Assembly: GCA_036507855.1 (NCBI GenBank)
Contig: DATCIJ010000022.1
Coordinates: forward strand, 1 to 33,422
DNA: 33,422 nt
Source of the DNA: JABWBJ01 sp036507855
GTDB lineage: Bacteria > Gemmatimonadota > Gemmatimonadetes > Gemmatimonadales > Gemmatimonadaceae
Direction: 5' to 3'
Below the pieces are notes generated by a model that saw only the letters and a list, made by a program, of their open reading frames with translations, had not been told where the DNA came from and did not search any database. This document shows, piece after piece, positions 23,326 to 31,344 of the stretch (the stretch's first letter is position 1; the number at the start of each line of letters is the position of its first letter). The position numbers and the translations under genes are program-made.

Positions 23326-25125
23326 ATGAGTACAAACAAGATCGCGGTGGTGGGACCAGGAATCGTCGGGATGCCAATGGCGGCACTCCTGGCCTCGTCG
23401 CCTGCGACTGACGGATCACCGCCACCCCGTGTGGTCGTCGTGCAACGAAGGTCGCCGACGTCGGGCTGGAAGGTCGACGCCATAAACGCCGGCCGTTCGC
23501 CAATCGGCGGGGTCGAGCCGGGGCTGGATCAGATCGTTGCCGAAGCGGTCGCCGCGGGAAGGCTCTCCGCGACGCATGACACGCAGGCCTGCAGTGACGC
23601 CGACGTCGTTCTGGTGTGTGTGCAGACCGACAAGTCCGGCCTCGCGCCCGAGTACGGTCCGCTCATGGACGCACTGGAAGGCGTCGCGGCGGCCTTGCGC
23701 AACCGGCCGCCATCCACGCGCCCGCTCGTCATCATCGAGTCGACGCTGGCGCCGTCCTCGATGCAGAGTGTCATCGCGCCCTTCTTCGCCAGGCATGGTC
23801 TCATCGATGGCCGCGATGTCCTGCTCGGGAACAGCCCCAATCGCGTCATGCCGGGGCGGCTCGTTGAGCGCGTCGTCGAATCGGACAAGCTGGTGGGCGG
23901 GCTGCATCCGGAAACGCCGGTGAAGGTGGCGGCGCTGTACCGCAGAATCGTTCGCCGCGGCACCCTGCTGGTGACCAACAGCATGACCGCGGAGATCGTC
24001 AAGACCCTCGAAAACGCGTATCGCGATGTCCGCATCGCGTTCTCGGCCGAGGTGGCGAGGTACTGTGATCGGATCGACGTCGACTTCTTCACGCTGCGCG
24101 ACCGTATCAATGATCTGCTGGCGTGGAGCGACGATGCCTCATGGAACGGATCGACGGTTCCGACTGGCGCGCTTCTCGTGCCCACCGTCGGCGTTGGCGG
24201 CCACTGCCTGCCGAAAGACGGCATCCTCCTCTGGTGGCGCGCCCTCGAAGCCGGGCACCCCTCACGGAACAGCCTCATCCTGGCCGCGCGCGGTGTGAAC
24301 GATGCTTCGCCCGCTGCCACAATCAGGATGGCCCGCCTGGCCATGGGCGCGGTGAACGGTCGCCCGGTCGCGGTGCTTGGCGCCGCGTATCGCTTCGACG
24401 CGGAAGACACGCGCAACTCACCCAGCCTGGTGCTGGCCAACCTGCTCCGTGACTCGGGCGCCGAGGTGATCCTGCACGATCCGCACGTTCCGGCGCGCGA
24501 CGTGAACCTCGCGCGCCTTGGTCTCACCGCGCATTTCACACAGGATCTCGACCACGCGCTGGAGAATCGCTCCCTGGTCTTCCTCGCGACCGCCCACGCG
24601 GCGTACAAGGGACTGGCTCCGCGGCTGCGCGATGGGTCGGGCGTCGATGGCGTCATTGACGCCTGCAATCTCTTTCACAGCGCGGATTTCGACGGTTCAA
24701 GCGTGCGATACGCCGGGATCGGCCGCGGGCGCCGTGCCCCCGATGGCCAGCTGGTACGCAGCGTGGTGTCCATGTACCGCGCGGTCGTTCGTGGCGTCGC
24801 CAACGAGGTCGAGTCGCTGGTGGGATTCCTGAACGCCAGGTACGCCGAAGACGAGTTCAATAGCGTCGATGTGAACGACGTCCGGCGCCTCGCCTCGACC
24901 TGCTCCACGGGGTGCGATGTCGACCGGCCTGGCGAGGTGCCGGCGGTCGAGGCGCACGAGGGCTTCGTCAGCGGATTGGCCCAGCTGGCCGTGGATGCCG
25001 CCGCGGCGCGCGCTCAGGATCCGCGACGCAGACCGCGTGAGTCAGTGCCCCCGGGCATCTGGTTCGGCAACGAGGACGCGGTCGTGGCATCGGACACTCC
25101 CTGGCCGTTGACGCCCAATCAGTAG
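23326..25125 (+). CDS. wecC: UDP-N-acetylmannosamine/UDP-sugar 6-dehydrogenase with C-terminal extension
   Basis: 599 residues from the ATG at 23326; an upstream in-frame start would run back into asnB. The UDP-glucose/GDP-mannose dehydrogenase family oxidises C6 of a UDP-sugar to a carboxylate with two NAD+. Seen here: NAD motif VVGPGIVGMPMAALLA, LENAYRDVRIAFSAEVARYCD, the catalytic Cys294 in GVGGHCLPKDG, and the C-terminal UDP-binding domain (AVLGAAYRFDAEDTRNSPSL). With the 2-epimerase at 14505 the simplest product is UDP-ManNAcA. Family members usually have ~420-440 residues; about 120 extra follow residue ~480, with Cys526/Cys530 in CSTGC and no recognised domain. The symbol is by family and operon logic; the substrate is not proven. 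Confidence 0.83.
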   Translation: MSTNKIAVVGPGIVGMPMAALLASSPATDGSPPPRVVVVQRRSPTSGWKVDAINAGRSPIGGVEPGLDQIVAEAVAAGRLSATHDTQACSDADVVLVCVQTDKSGLAPEYGPLMDALEGVAAALRNRPPSTRPLVIIESTLAPSSMQSVIAPFFARHGLIDGRDVLLGNSPNRVMPGRLVERVVESDKLVGGLHPETPVKVAALYRRIVRRGTLLVTNSMTAEIVKTLENAYRDVRIAFSAEVARYCDRIDVDFFTLRDRINDLLAWSDDASWNGSTVPTGALLVPTVGVGGHCLPKDGILLWWRALEAGHPSRNSLILAARGVNDASPAATIRMARLAMGAVNGRPVAVLGAAYRFDAEDTRNSPSLVLANLLRDSGAEVILHDPHVPARDVNLARLGLTAHFTQDLDHALENRSLVFLATAHAAYKGLAPRLRDGSGVDGVIDACNLFHSADFDGSSVRYAGIGRGRRAPDGQLVRSVVSMYRAVVRGVANEVESLVGFLNARYAEDEFNSVDVNDVRRLASTCSTGCDVDRPGEVPAVEAHEGFVSGLAQLAVDAAAARAQDPRRRPRESVPPGIWFGNEDAVVASDTPWPLTPNQ

Positions 25126-25251
25126 GATCGGGCTGGTGGCGGTTGGCTGATTGCTGGTCCTGCTTGCTGATGCTGGTGCTTGCAACGGGGCGGTGGCAAC
25201 TTGAAACTGCGCCGCCTCTCTCCAGTTCCAGCCACCGCAACCAGCAGCAAC
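25126..25251 (+). repeat. Spacer with an inverted repeat reaching from stop to start
   Basis: GCTGGTGGCGGTTGGCTG (25132-25149) and CCAGCCACCGCAACCAGC (25228-25245) can pair with one mismatch and one bulged base. The left arm starts six bases after the dehydrogenase stop and the right arm ends six bases before the ATG of the LanC-like gene. The sequence is unrelated to elements A-C, but the layout is the same. Between the arms are loosely repeated GCTGGT/TTGCTG units. Confidence 0.65.
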
Positions 25252-26640
25252 ATGAAGCAGTCAGCGGTCAGCCTCGATCGCAGCCGTCGCGACTTCCTTC
25301 GCCAAGGAGTGACGGCATCGGCCCTGATGCTCGCGCCGTCGCCTTTGTTCGCCGCGATCGAGTGGCCACGGGCGCCTCAACAAATAGAAGGTCGCCCCTG
25401 GCTCGCCGCCGCGCTCAAGGCTGAACGCTGGCTGGCCGCCTCGGCGCAGCCGGTTCGTGACGGCGTCACCTGGCCGGCCGACCCGACGGATCCGAAGTCC
25501 GTGTCGACCGATCTGTATACCGGGATGGCCGGGGTAGTGCTCTTCTATCTGGAGCTGCATAACGCGACGGGAGACGAGGCCGCACTGCGGATGGCTCGCG
25601 GCGGCGCCGATTATCTGCTGGCGTCGGTGCCTGACGAGGCGGTCAATACCGAAATGGGCCTGTATTCGGGGCTCGCCGGCACGGCGACGGTGCTTGCGCT
25701 CGCATATCGCGTGTCGCAGGACGGACGGTACCTCGCTGGTGTGAAGCGGATTCTCGGGCTCATCGCTCATGCGGCACGCCCGACAGGCAACGGCGTCGAG
25801 TGGAATCAGAGCACCGATATCATCTCGGGAAGCGCCGGAATCGGACTGGCGTTGCTGTCGCTCGCCGAGCTGTCGCGCGACGTCGATGCGCGGAAGCTGG
25901 CCAGCGACGCAGGGAGCAGGTTGATCGAGCGCGCTCAGGTGGTAGACGACGGACTGACGTGGCTCGTCCAGCCGGATATGCCGCGCAACTACCCGAACTT
26001 CTCACACGGGACGGCCGGTGTTTCGCACTTCCTGGCCACGCTCAGCCGGTCTTCGAAGAAGCACGAGCACCTCGACGGGGCCCTTGCCGGCGAACGGTGG
26101 CTCCGAGCGCGCATGACCACCACCACGAATGGTGGCCGCATGGTGTACCACAGCTCACCGGGTAATGAGCAGATCTTCTATTTGAGCTGGTGCCATGGAC
26201 CCACGGGCACGGCGCGCCTCTATCGGTCGCTGGCGCAGGTCACCGGCGACAGGTCGTGGGATGCGCGAGTCGATCAACTCGCACAGGCTGTTCGAGACAT
26301 GAAAGTTCCCGGGCGATCGCCGGGTTTCTGGAACAACATCAGTCAGTGCTGCGGCAACTGCGGTGTGTCAGAGTTCTTCATCGCGATGCATCGCCGCAGC
26401 CACGACGCGCGTCACCTGGAGTTCGCCGAGGAGATCGGGCACGACACGCTGGCCCGCGCGACGGCCGATGGAGACGGATTCAAGTGGGTGCAGGCTGAGC
26501 ATCGGGTGCGTCCGGAGCTGCTTGTCGCACAGACGGGACTCATGCAGGGCGCGGCAGGGGTCGGGTTGGCGATGCTGCACCTGGACGGCGCGAGAGAAGG
26601 GAGGACGCCGCTGGTTCGACTGCCTGACGACCCGTTCTAG
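25252..26640 (+). CDS. LanC-like protein with twin-arginine export signal
   Basis: 462 residues from the ATG at 25252; longer in-frame starts lie in the repeat. The N-terminus has a Tat motif (SRRDFLRQG, 11-19) followed by a hydrophobic stretch to about residue 35, so it is probably exported folded. The rest shows the repeated helix-GxxG pattern of the LanC alpha/alpha toroid: GMAGV, GLAGTATVLALAY, GSAGIGLALLSLA, HGTAGVSHFLATL, WCHGPTGTARLY, GAAGVGLAML. LanC enzymes bind zinc through one Cys and a Cys-His pair; here Cys314 sits in WCHG, but the second site reads QCCGNCG (Cys366, Cys367, Cys370), with Cys where His is expected. No precursor peptide or dehydratase lies nearby, so lanthipeptide synthesis is doubtful; a periplasmic thiol-addition or glycan role is as likely. 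Confidence 0.82.
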   Translation: MKQSAVSLDRSRRDFLRQGVTASALMLAPSPLFAAIEWPRAPQQIEGRPWLAAALKAERWLAASAQPVRDGVTWPADPTDPKSVSTDLYTGMAGVVLFYLELHNATGDEAALRMARGGADYLLASVPDEAVNTEMGLYSGLAGTATVLALAYRVSQDGRYLAGVKRILGLIAHAARPTGNGVEWNQSTDIISGSAGIGLALLSLAELSRDVDARKLASDAGSRLIERAQVVDDGLTWLVQPDMPRNYPNFSHGTAGVSHFLATLSRSSKKHEHLDGALAGERWLRARMTTTTNGGRMVYHSSPGNEQIFYLSWCHGPTGTARLYRSLAQVTGDRSWDARVDQLAQAVRDMKVPGRSPGFWNNISQCCGNCGVSEFFIAMHRRSHDARHLEFAEEIGHDTLARATADGDGFKWVQAEHRVRPELLVAQTGLMQGAAGVGLAMLHLDGAREGRTPLVRLPDDPF

Positions 26641-26642
26641 GA

Positions 26643-26714
26643 GAGCGCCGAGCGCCGCGCGCCAGCACGCCGAGCCAGCACAGGCAAGAAGCAAGGAGAA
26701 AGAAGCAAGAAGCA
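26643..26714 (+). repeat. Two heptamer tracts between the LanC-like and decarboxylase genes
   Basis: Three units of the GAGCGCC type (GAGCGCC, GAGCGCC, GCGCGCC; 26643-26663), then after a gap four of the AGAAGCA type (AGAAGCA, AGGAGAA, AGAAGCA, AGAAGCA; 26687-26714). They occupy most of the 96-base spacer 26641-26736. No promoter is evident; AGGGA just before the ATG at 26737 may serve as ribosome site. Confidence 0.7.
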
Positions 26715-26736
26715 CGCAACGCGGTTAGAGTAGGGA

Positions 26737-28161
26737 ATGCCTTCCGTTCCCCCTCCGCTGCAGCTCTCTCCCGACGCGATGCGCGCGTTTGGCCATAAGG
26801 TCGTCGACATCATTGTCGATCACGTCGAGACGCTGCGCGATCGCACCGTCTCCATCCAGAGACCACGCGCTGAACTCGACGCGCGGCTCGGCGCCTTCTG
26901 CGATGCCCCGGCTTCACCACACGACGTCCTCGCCCTGGTCGAGCGCGATGTGATGGGCGCCGTCACCGCGGTCGACCATCCACGCTTCTACGCCTTTGTC
27001 CCTGGTCCCGGCAGCTTCGTCGGCGCGATGGGCGATGCGCTTGCGTCAGGCTTCAACGTCTTCGCCGGCCACTGGCTTGCTGCGTCCGGGCCTGGTGCGG
27101 TGGAGCTTCAGACCGTCGACCTGCTGCGGCAGGCATGCGGCTTTCCCGAGGGCGCGGGCGGTTTGTTCGTGAGTGGCGGCTCAATGGCCAACCTCTCCGG
27201 TCTCGCGACCGCGCGCGCGGTGAAGCTCGGGGCGCCCGATCCGTCCGCCATCGTCTACCTCAGCGACCAGGCCCACAGCTCCGTCGCGAAGGGCCTGCGC
27301 GTACTCGGCTTCGACGCGTCGCAAGTGCGATCGGTGGACGTGGATGACGCGCTCCGAATGGACACACGAGCGCTGGGGAGCGCAATCGAAAGAGATCGCC
27401 GCGAGGGACGCAGACCGTTCTGCGTCGTGGCCAGCGCCGGCACCACCAACACTGGAGCCGTCGATCCGCTCGAAGAGATTGCCGCGATCTGCCGCGCCGG
27501 GGATCTCTGGCTCCATATAGACGGCGCATACGGCGCCGCCGCCGCCCTGACTGAACGCGGCCGCTCGGCGCTGCGCGGACTGCAGCTCGCCGACTCCATC
27601 GCCCTCGATCCCCACAAGTGGCTCTTTCAGCCGTTCGAGATCGGCTGCGTGCTCGTACGCGATATGCGCCACCTTCGGCAGGCCTTTGCCGTGCATCCCG
27701 AGGACAATGCGTCGTATCTCGCCGACGTCGGGCGCATGGCGGAGCGCGAGGTGGTGTTCTACGAGCACGGTGTCCAGCTCACGCGTTCCTTTCGCGCGCT
27801 CAAGCTCTGGATGTCGCTACGCATCTTCGGGCTCGCCGCGTTCCGCGCCACGATCGATCGCGGCATCGCATTGGCCGAGGAAGCGGAACGGATGCTGCGT
27901 ACCGATGCGCGGTGGGACGTCGTGACCCCGGCGCAACTCGCCGTCGTCACGTTTGCGCCACGCCTGGCGAGTATCAGCGTGTTGGAAGCCAACGCCCGCG
28001 TGGAGCGCGCCGTCGAACGGCTCACCGCCGATGGTTACGCGATGGTGACGTCGACGCAGGTGCGCGGGCGAACCGTGCTTCGCTTCTGCCTGATCCACCC
28101 GGACGCGCGCCTTGACGAAGTGCGTGAAACGGCAGAGCGACTCGCGCGTTTCTGTTCCTGA
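26737..28161 (+). CDS. PLP-dependent amino-acid decarboxylase (group II, aromatic L-amino-acid type)
   Basis: 474 residues, normal length for the DOPA/tryptophan/tyrosine decarboxylase family. The PLP lysine is Lys294 in DPHKWLFQP; LHIDGAYGAAAAL holds the conserved Asp contacting the pyridine nitrogen, VSGGSMANLSGL binds the phosphate, and ASAGTTNTGAVDP is a further family segment. The N-terminal DHPRFYAFVPGPGS is typical of the substrate pocket region. It would convert an aromatic or related amino acid to its amine in the cytoplasm. Which amino acid is not clear. It follows the LanC-like gene on the same strand and converges on a permease operon across 22 bases. Confidence 0.9.
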   Translation: MPSVPPPLQLSPDAMRAFGHKVVDIIVDHVETLRDRTVSIQRPRAELDARLGAFCDAPASPHDVLALVERDVMGAVTAVDHPRFYAFVPGPGSFVGAMGDALASGFNVFAGHWLAASGPGAVELQTVDLLRQACGFPEGAGGLFVSGGSMANLSGLATARAVKLGAPDPSAIVYLSDQAHSSVAKGLRVLGFDASQVRSVDVDDALRMDTRALGSAIERDRREGRRPFCVVASAGTTNTGAVDPLEEIAAICRAGDLWLHIDGAYGAAAALTERGRSALRGLQLADSIALDPHKWLFQPFEIGCVLVRDMRHLRQAFAVHPEDNASYLADVGRMAEREVVFYEHGVQLTRSFRALKLWMSLRIFGLAAFRATIDRGIALAEEAERMLRTDARWDVVTPAQLAVVTFAPRLASISVLEANARVERAVERLTADGYAMVTSTQVRGRTVLRFCLIHPDARLDEVRETAERLARFCS

Positions 28162-28182
28162 CGCTGCCCGCTGCCCGCTGCT
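28162..28182. repeat. CGCTGCC heptamer repeat filling a convergent junction
   Basis: CGCTGCC, CGCTGCC, CGCTGCT exactly fill the gap from the decarboxylase stop (28159-28161) to one base before the end of the permease gene (28184). Three units, one base changed in the last. Confidence 0.65.
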
Positions 28183-28183
28183 C

Positions 28184-30934
28184 TCAGTCCGACTTCAGCG
28201 CGCGGATCGGATCGACACGACCAGCCCGCATCGCGGGCCACACGCTCGCCGCCACCGCGGCCGCCAGCAGCACCACGGTCGCAATGCCGATGACGGTCGG
28301 GTCACGTGGCGATGTATCGAAGAGCAGGGCCTGGAGCCGCCCGCCGGCGGTCATCGCCAGCGCAATCCCGGCGACAATGCCCACGGCCGCCATCACCACA
28401 CCCTGCCGCACGATCATGGCGATGATGGTGCGCGTCCTGGCGCCTAACGCAATGCGCACGCCCATTTCATGTGTTCGCTGGGCGACGGAGTACGACATCA
28501 CGCTGTAGAGACCCAGCGCCGCCACGAGCAAGGCCAGCACGCCGCCAAGCATGAACACCGTCGCGCCAAGCTTCCATGGCCGCAGCAGGGGATCGATCTG
28601 CTCGCGCAGCGGCCAGGCTGTCGCGCGCTCGACCAGGGCGTCCGTGTCCTCGAGGACCCTGACGGCCGTTGCGGAGAACTCGCGTGGAGAGCCGCGAGGA
28701 CGCACCATGAGCACGGAGCCGCCGAAGCCGGACTCCTGCCCCAGCGGGATGTAGTACTGCATCGACGGCTCTTCTCGGAGGTCGTACCGGCGCGCGTCCT
28801 CCACGATGCCGACCACCCGCGCGCAGGGCATGGTGTCGGCTCCGATGCGAATGCACTTGGTGAGGACGTCCTGTTGCGGCCATAACGTACGCGCCATCGT
28901 CTCATTGACGATGCTCACGCGGTCCGTGCCAGGTCCCTCGCTCAGCGTGAACGTGCGACCGCGCAGCAGGCGGGTGCCGACGGTGGCGAAGTAATCAGCG
29001 GTGACGGCGCTGACGTACGGCCCACCGCCCCCGAGCTTGGGCAGGCTGTCGTACCCCGGAACGTACACCGACACGCCGAACGAGCTTCCGAACGGCGTTC
29101 CCACCGCAATGGCCGCGCGCTCGACTTTGGCATGCAGCTGGATTCTGCTCAGTGCACGCCGCAACACCTCGTTCCGTCGCGCGCGCACCGCGTCGCGGGG
29201 GATATCACCAAGACTCGCCCATGCCATGTCGGCGACGAGGACACGCTCCGAGTCGAAGCCGAGGGGTGTGGTACGTGCCCGTTGCAGGCTCTGCAAGAAG
29301 AGTCCCGCGCCGATCAACAGACTGGCCGTCAAGGTGGCCTGCAGCACCGTAGGCAAGGCGCCGGCACCGAGCCGGACGCGCCCTCGTTGCATCGCGTTCT
29401 GCAACGACCCGCGCGCGGCGTGGGCCGCTGGCGCGATTCCGACGATGAGGCCTGCCACCAGCGTGACGCCGAACGCCAGGAGCAATACGCGTGCGCTGAC
29501 GGGCGAGGCCGTCCACTCGATGTGCGTCAGGAGCGACTGTCGCACCAGCGTGGCGATCAGGGCCGCCACCAGGAGCGACGCGGCACCACCTAACGCAGCG
29601 ATGACCAGGCTCTCGGTGACGAAGAGCCGGGCCAGCCGGCCACGGCCGGCGCCCAGCGCCATGCGTACCCCAACTTCGCCACGACGGCGGATGGCTCGCG
29701 TCAGCAGGAGATTCGCGACGTTGGAGCATCCGATCAGCAGCACCACAACGGTGACGCCAATCAGCCAGCGAGCAACCGAGACTTCCGTCGATTCCCTGCC
29801 CCCTTCCGTGAAGCCGATCGGGGTTGCGTCGACCCGGGCCTTCGCCATGGCCCGTGTGGGCGGACCATCGTACGTCGCGCGATGCGTACGCGTGGCGTCT
29901 TCACTTGCCGCTCTGCGACTTACCCCGTCCTTGAGGCGCCCGACCACGTACAACCACTGGGCGTTCCACGAACGCGGCCAGTTGTTGGTGACACTCTGGC
30001 TGTACAGCGACATCGGTACCCACACATCCACGCGGGAAAGCTCGACGCCGGTGAATCCGCGCGGCGCGATCCCGACCACGGTGTGCGGCTGACCGTCCAG
30101 GTCGATGGTAGTGCCGACAATGGACGGATCGGCCCCAAACTGGGAGCGCCAGAACGCGTCACCAAGCACTACGACCAGGGCCGGGCTCCCCGTCGCATCC
30201 TCGTCAGGCAGGAAGAACCGGCCGAGCGCCGGTCGAACGCCGAGCAGCGTGAAGAAGGAGGCGGTCGCCGCGCCGCCGTCGATGGAGCGAGCCGTGCGGC
30301 CGCGCCCAAGTGCGGGAGTCGTTCGCACGTAGGCGGCGATGTCGGCGAAGGAGCGCGCATGCGTGCGCAGGTTGTCGTACAACACGTATCCGGCAGACCC
30401 GAACGTCACCTCAGTCATCGACTGCCCGGCCGCATAGCCGGCCGACGAAGAGGTCACGCCGGGCGCGACTTGGCGGGCGACGGTTGTGGTGAAGCGCACG
30501 ACCCGCTCAGGCTCACGCACGTGCTCCGGACCGCGGAGCAGGAGACGGTCGACAACGCCATACATGGCGGCGTTCGCCCCGATCCCAAGCGCCAGCGTGG
30601 CGATGGCGAATCCGGCGAACGCCGGCTCGCGGCGGAGTCCGCGAAGCGCATACCGCAGGTCCTGCAGTGCGCTGTCGAACCAGTCTCGAAGACTCATGCG
30701 TCTGTCCCTCTCATGGGCGGACTGTTCCAGCGACGGGCGCGCGTGCTCGATCGCTCCGAAACGCCGCTCGGCTTCCCGTTTGGCGGCGTCCCGGGAGTAT
30801 CCCTGCCGAACCAACTGCTCGATCCGGAGCTCGAGGTGCAACGCGATCTCGGCGTCGACGTCGCGACTGGCGATGTCGTGACGGCGCAGCATCAGATCGA
30901 AGAGGCGTCGAACGCCGGGGCGGATCTGCGGCAT
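28184..30934 (-). CDS. ADOP-type MacB/FtsX permease (intact)
   Basis: 916 residues with the architecture of the duplicated orphan permeases common in Acidobacteriota and Gemmatimonadota. The N-terminal ~100 residues are a cytoplasmic helical prefix (DVDAEIALHLELRIEQLVRQG, then SALQDLRYALRGLRREP). Next come a membrane helix (FAIATLALGIGANAAMYGVV), a MacB-like periplasmic domain, a three-helix FtsX domain around 380-500 (SVARWLIGVTVVVLLIGCSNV, RRRGEVGVRMALGAGRGRLARL), a second periplasmic domain and a final FtsX domain (QRTHEMGVRIALGARTRTII). No ATPase lies beside it, as is usual for the group. Such permeases move lipids, peptides or drugs or act as mechanotransducers; the substrate is unknown. 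It begins six bases after the PadR gene and is surely co-transcribed. Confidence 0.92.
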   Translation of the reverse strand: MPQIRPGVRRLFDLMLRRHDIASRDVDAEIALHLELRIEQLVRQGYSRDAAKREAERRFGAIEHARPSLEQSAHERDRRMSLRDWFDSALQDLRYALRGLRREPAFAGFAIATLALGIGANAAMYGVVDRLLLRGPEHVREPERVVRFTTTVARQVAPGVTSSSAGYAAGQSMTEVTFGSAGYVLYDNLRTHARSFADIAAYVRTTPALGRGRTARSIDGGAATASFFTLLGVRPALGRFFLPDEDATGSPALVVVLGDAFWRSQFGADPSIVGTTIDLDGQPHTVVGIAPRGFTGVELSRVDVWVPMSLYSQSVTNNWPRSWNAQWLYVVGRLKDGVSRRAASEDATRTHRATYDGPPTRAMAKARVDATPIGFTEGGRESTEVSVARWLIGVTVVVLLIGCSNVANLLLTRAIRRRGEVGVRMALGAGRGRLARLFVTESLVIAALGGAASLLVAALIATLVRQSLLTHIEWTASPVSARVLLLAFGVTLVAGLIVGIAPAAHAARGSLQNAMQRGRVRLGAGALPTVLQATLTASLLIGAGLFLQSLQRARTTPLGFDSERVLVADMAWASLGDIPRDAVRARRNEVLRRALSRIQLHAKVERAAIAVGTPFGSSFGVSVYVPGYDSLPKLGGGGPYVSAVTADYFATVGTRLLRGRTFTLSEGPGTDRVSIVNETMARTLWPQQDVLTKCIRIGADTMPCARVVGIVEDARRYDLREEPSMQYYIPLGQESGFGGSVLMVRPRGSPREFSATAVRVLEDTDALVERATAWPLREQIDPLLRPWKLGATVFMLGGVLALLVAALGLYSVMSYSVAQRTHEMGVRIALGARTRTIIAMIVRQGVVMAAVGIVAGIALAMTAGGRLQALLFDTSPRDPTVIGIATVVLLAAAVAASVWPAMRAGRVDPIRALKSD

Positions 30935-30940
30935 CGGGCG

Positions 30941-31276
30941 CTAACGCACCGGCGCGGACAGGATGCCGCTCACGGTCTCCGCATACCGCAGCCATTGGGT
31001 GGTCTGTGCGCGCAGATGGGCGCGGCCGGCGGCGGTGATTCGATAGTAGCGCGCGCGGCGGTTGTTGTCGGTGACGCCCCAGTCGGCGGCAACGAGGGTC
31101 CGCGCCTCGAGGCGATAGAAGGCCTGGTAGAGCGCGGAGTCCTCGACGTCGAGCGTTCCGCCCGACCGGTCCTCGAGCCAGGTCGTCACCTCGAACCCGT
31201 GCATCGGCCCCCAGCTCAGGGCTTTCAGGACGAGCACGTCGAGCGTCCCTTTCACGACGGGTAATGCGTCGGCCAT
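30941..31276 (-). CDS. PadR-family transcriptional regulator
   Basis: 111 residues. PadR winged-helix pattern: KGTLDVLVLKALSWGPMHGFEV at the N-terminus, the wing/recognition segment DSALYQAFYRLEARTLVAADWG, then RRARYYRITAAGRAHL. The short C-terminal helix would form the dimer. These small PadR proteins usually precede ADOP permeases and repress them until a ligand binds. The ATG at 31276 has a clear GGAGG (31282-31286) five bases away. Its gene lies between two ADOP permease genes on the same strand, so it could control both itself and the downstream permease. Confidence 0.92.
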   Translation of the reverse strand: MADALPVVKGTLDVLVLKALSWGPMHGFEVTTWLEDRSGGTLDVEDSALYQAFYRLEARTLVAADWGVTDNNRRARYYRITAAGRAHLRAQTTQWLRYAETVSGILSAPVR

Positions 31277-31286
31277 CCATTCCTCC

Positions 31287-31306
31287 AGAGTCTCCCCTTA
31301 GACTCT
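31287..31306 (-). promoter_or_regulatory. Perfect inverted repeat upstream of padR, candidate operator
   Basis: AGAGTCT, six bases, AGACTCT: a perfect 7-bp inverted repeat, ten bases before the PadR start codon and next to its ribosome site (GGAGG, 31282-31286). PadR dimers bind inverted repeats of this kind, so autorepression is likely. A further short inverted pair, CTGT/ACAG (31305-31318), lies just upstream. Confidence 0.5.
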
Positions 31307-31344
31307 GTAAGAAGACAGATGGTTGCGTCGGCCGCCAGTCTTTC

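Noticed and set aside
25143..25424. Small Cys- and Ser-containing frame before and over the LanC-like gene, as a possible lanthipeptide precursor
   Set aside because: It mostly overlaps the LanC-like gene in another frame, is Arg-rich as shadow frames in GC-rich DNA are, starts in the repeat, and has no leader/core pattern.
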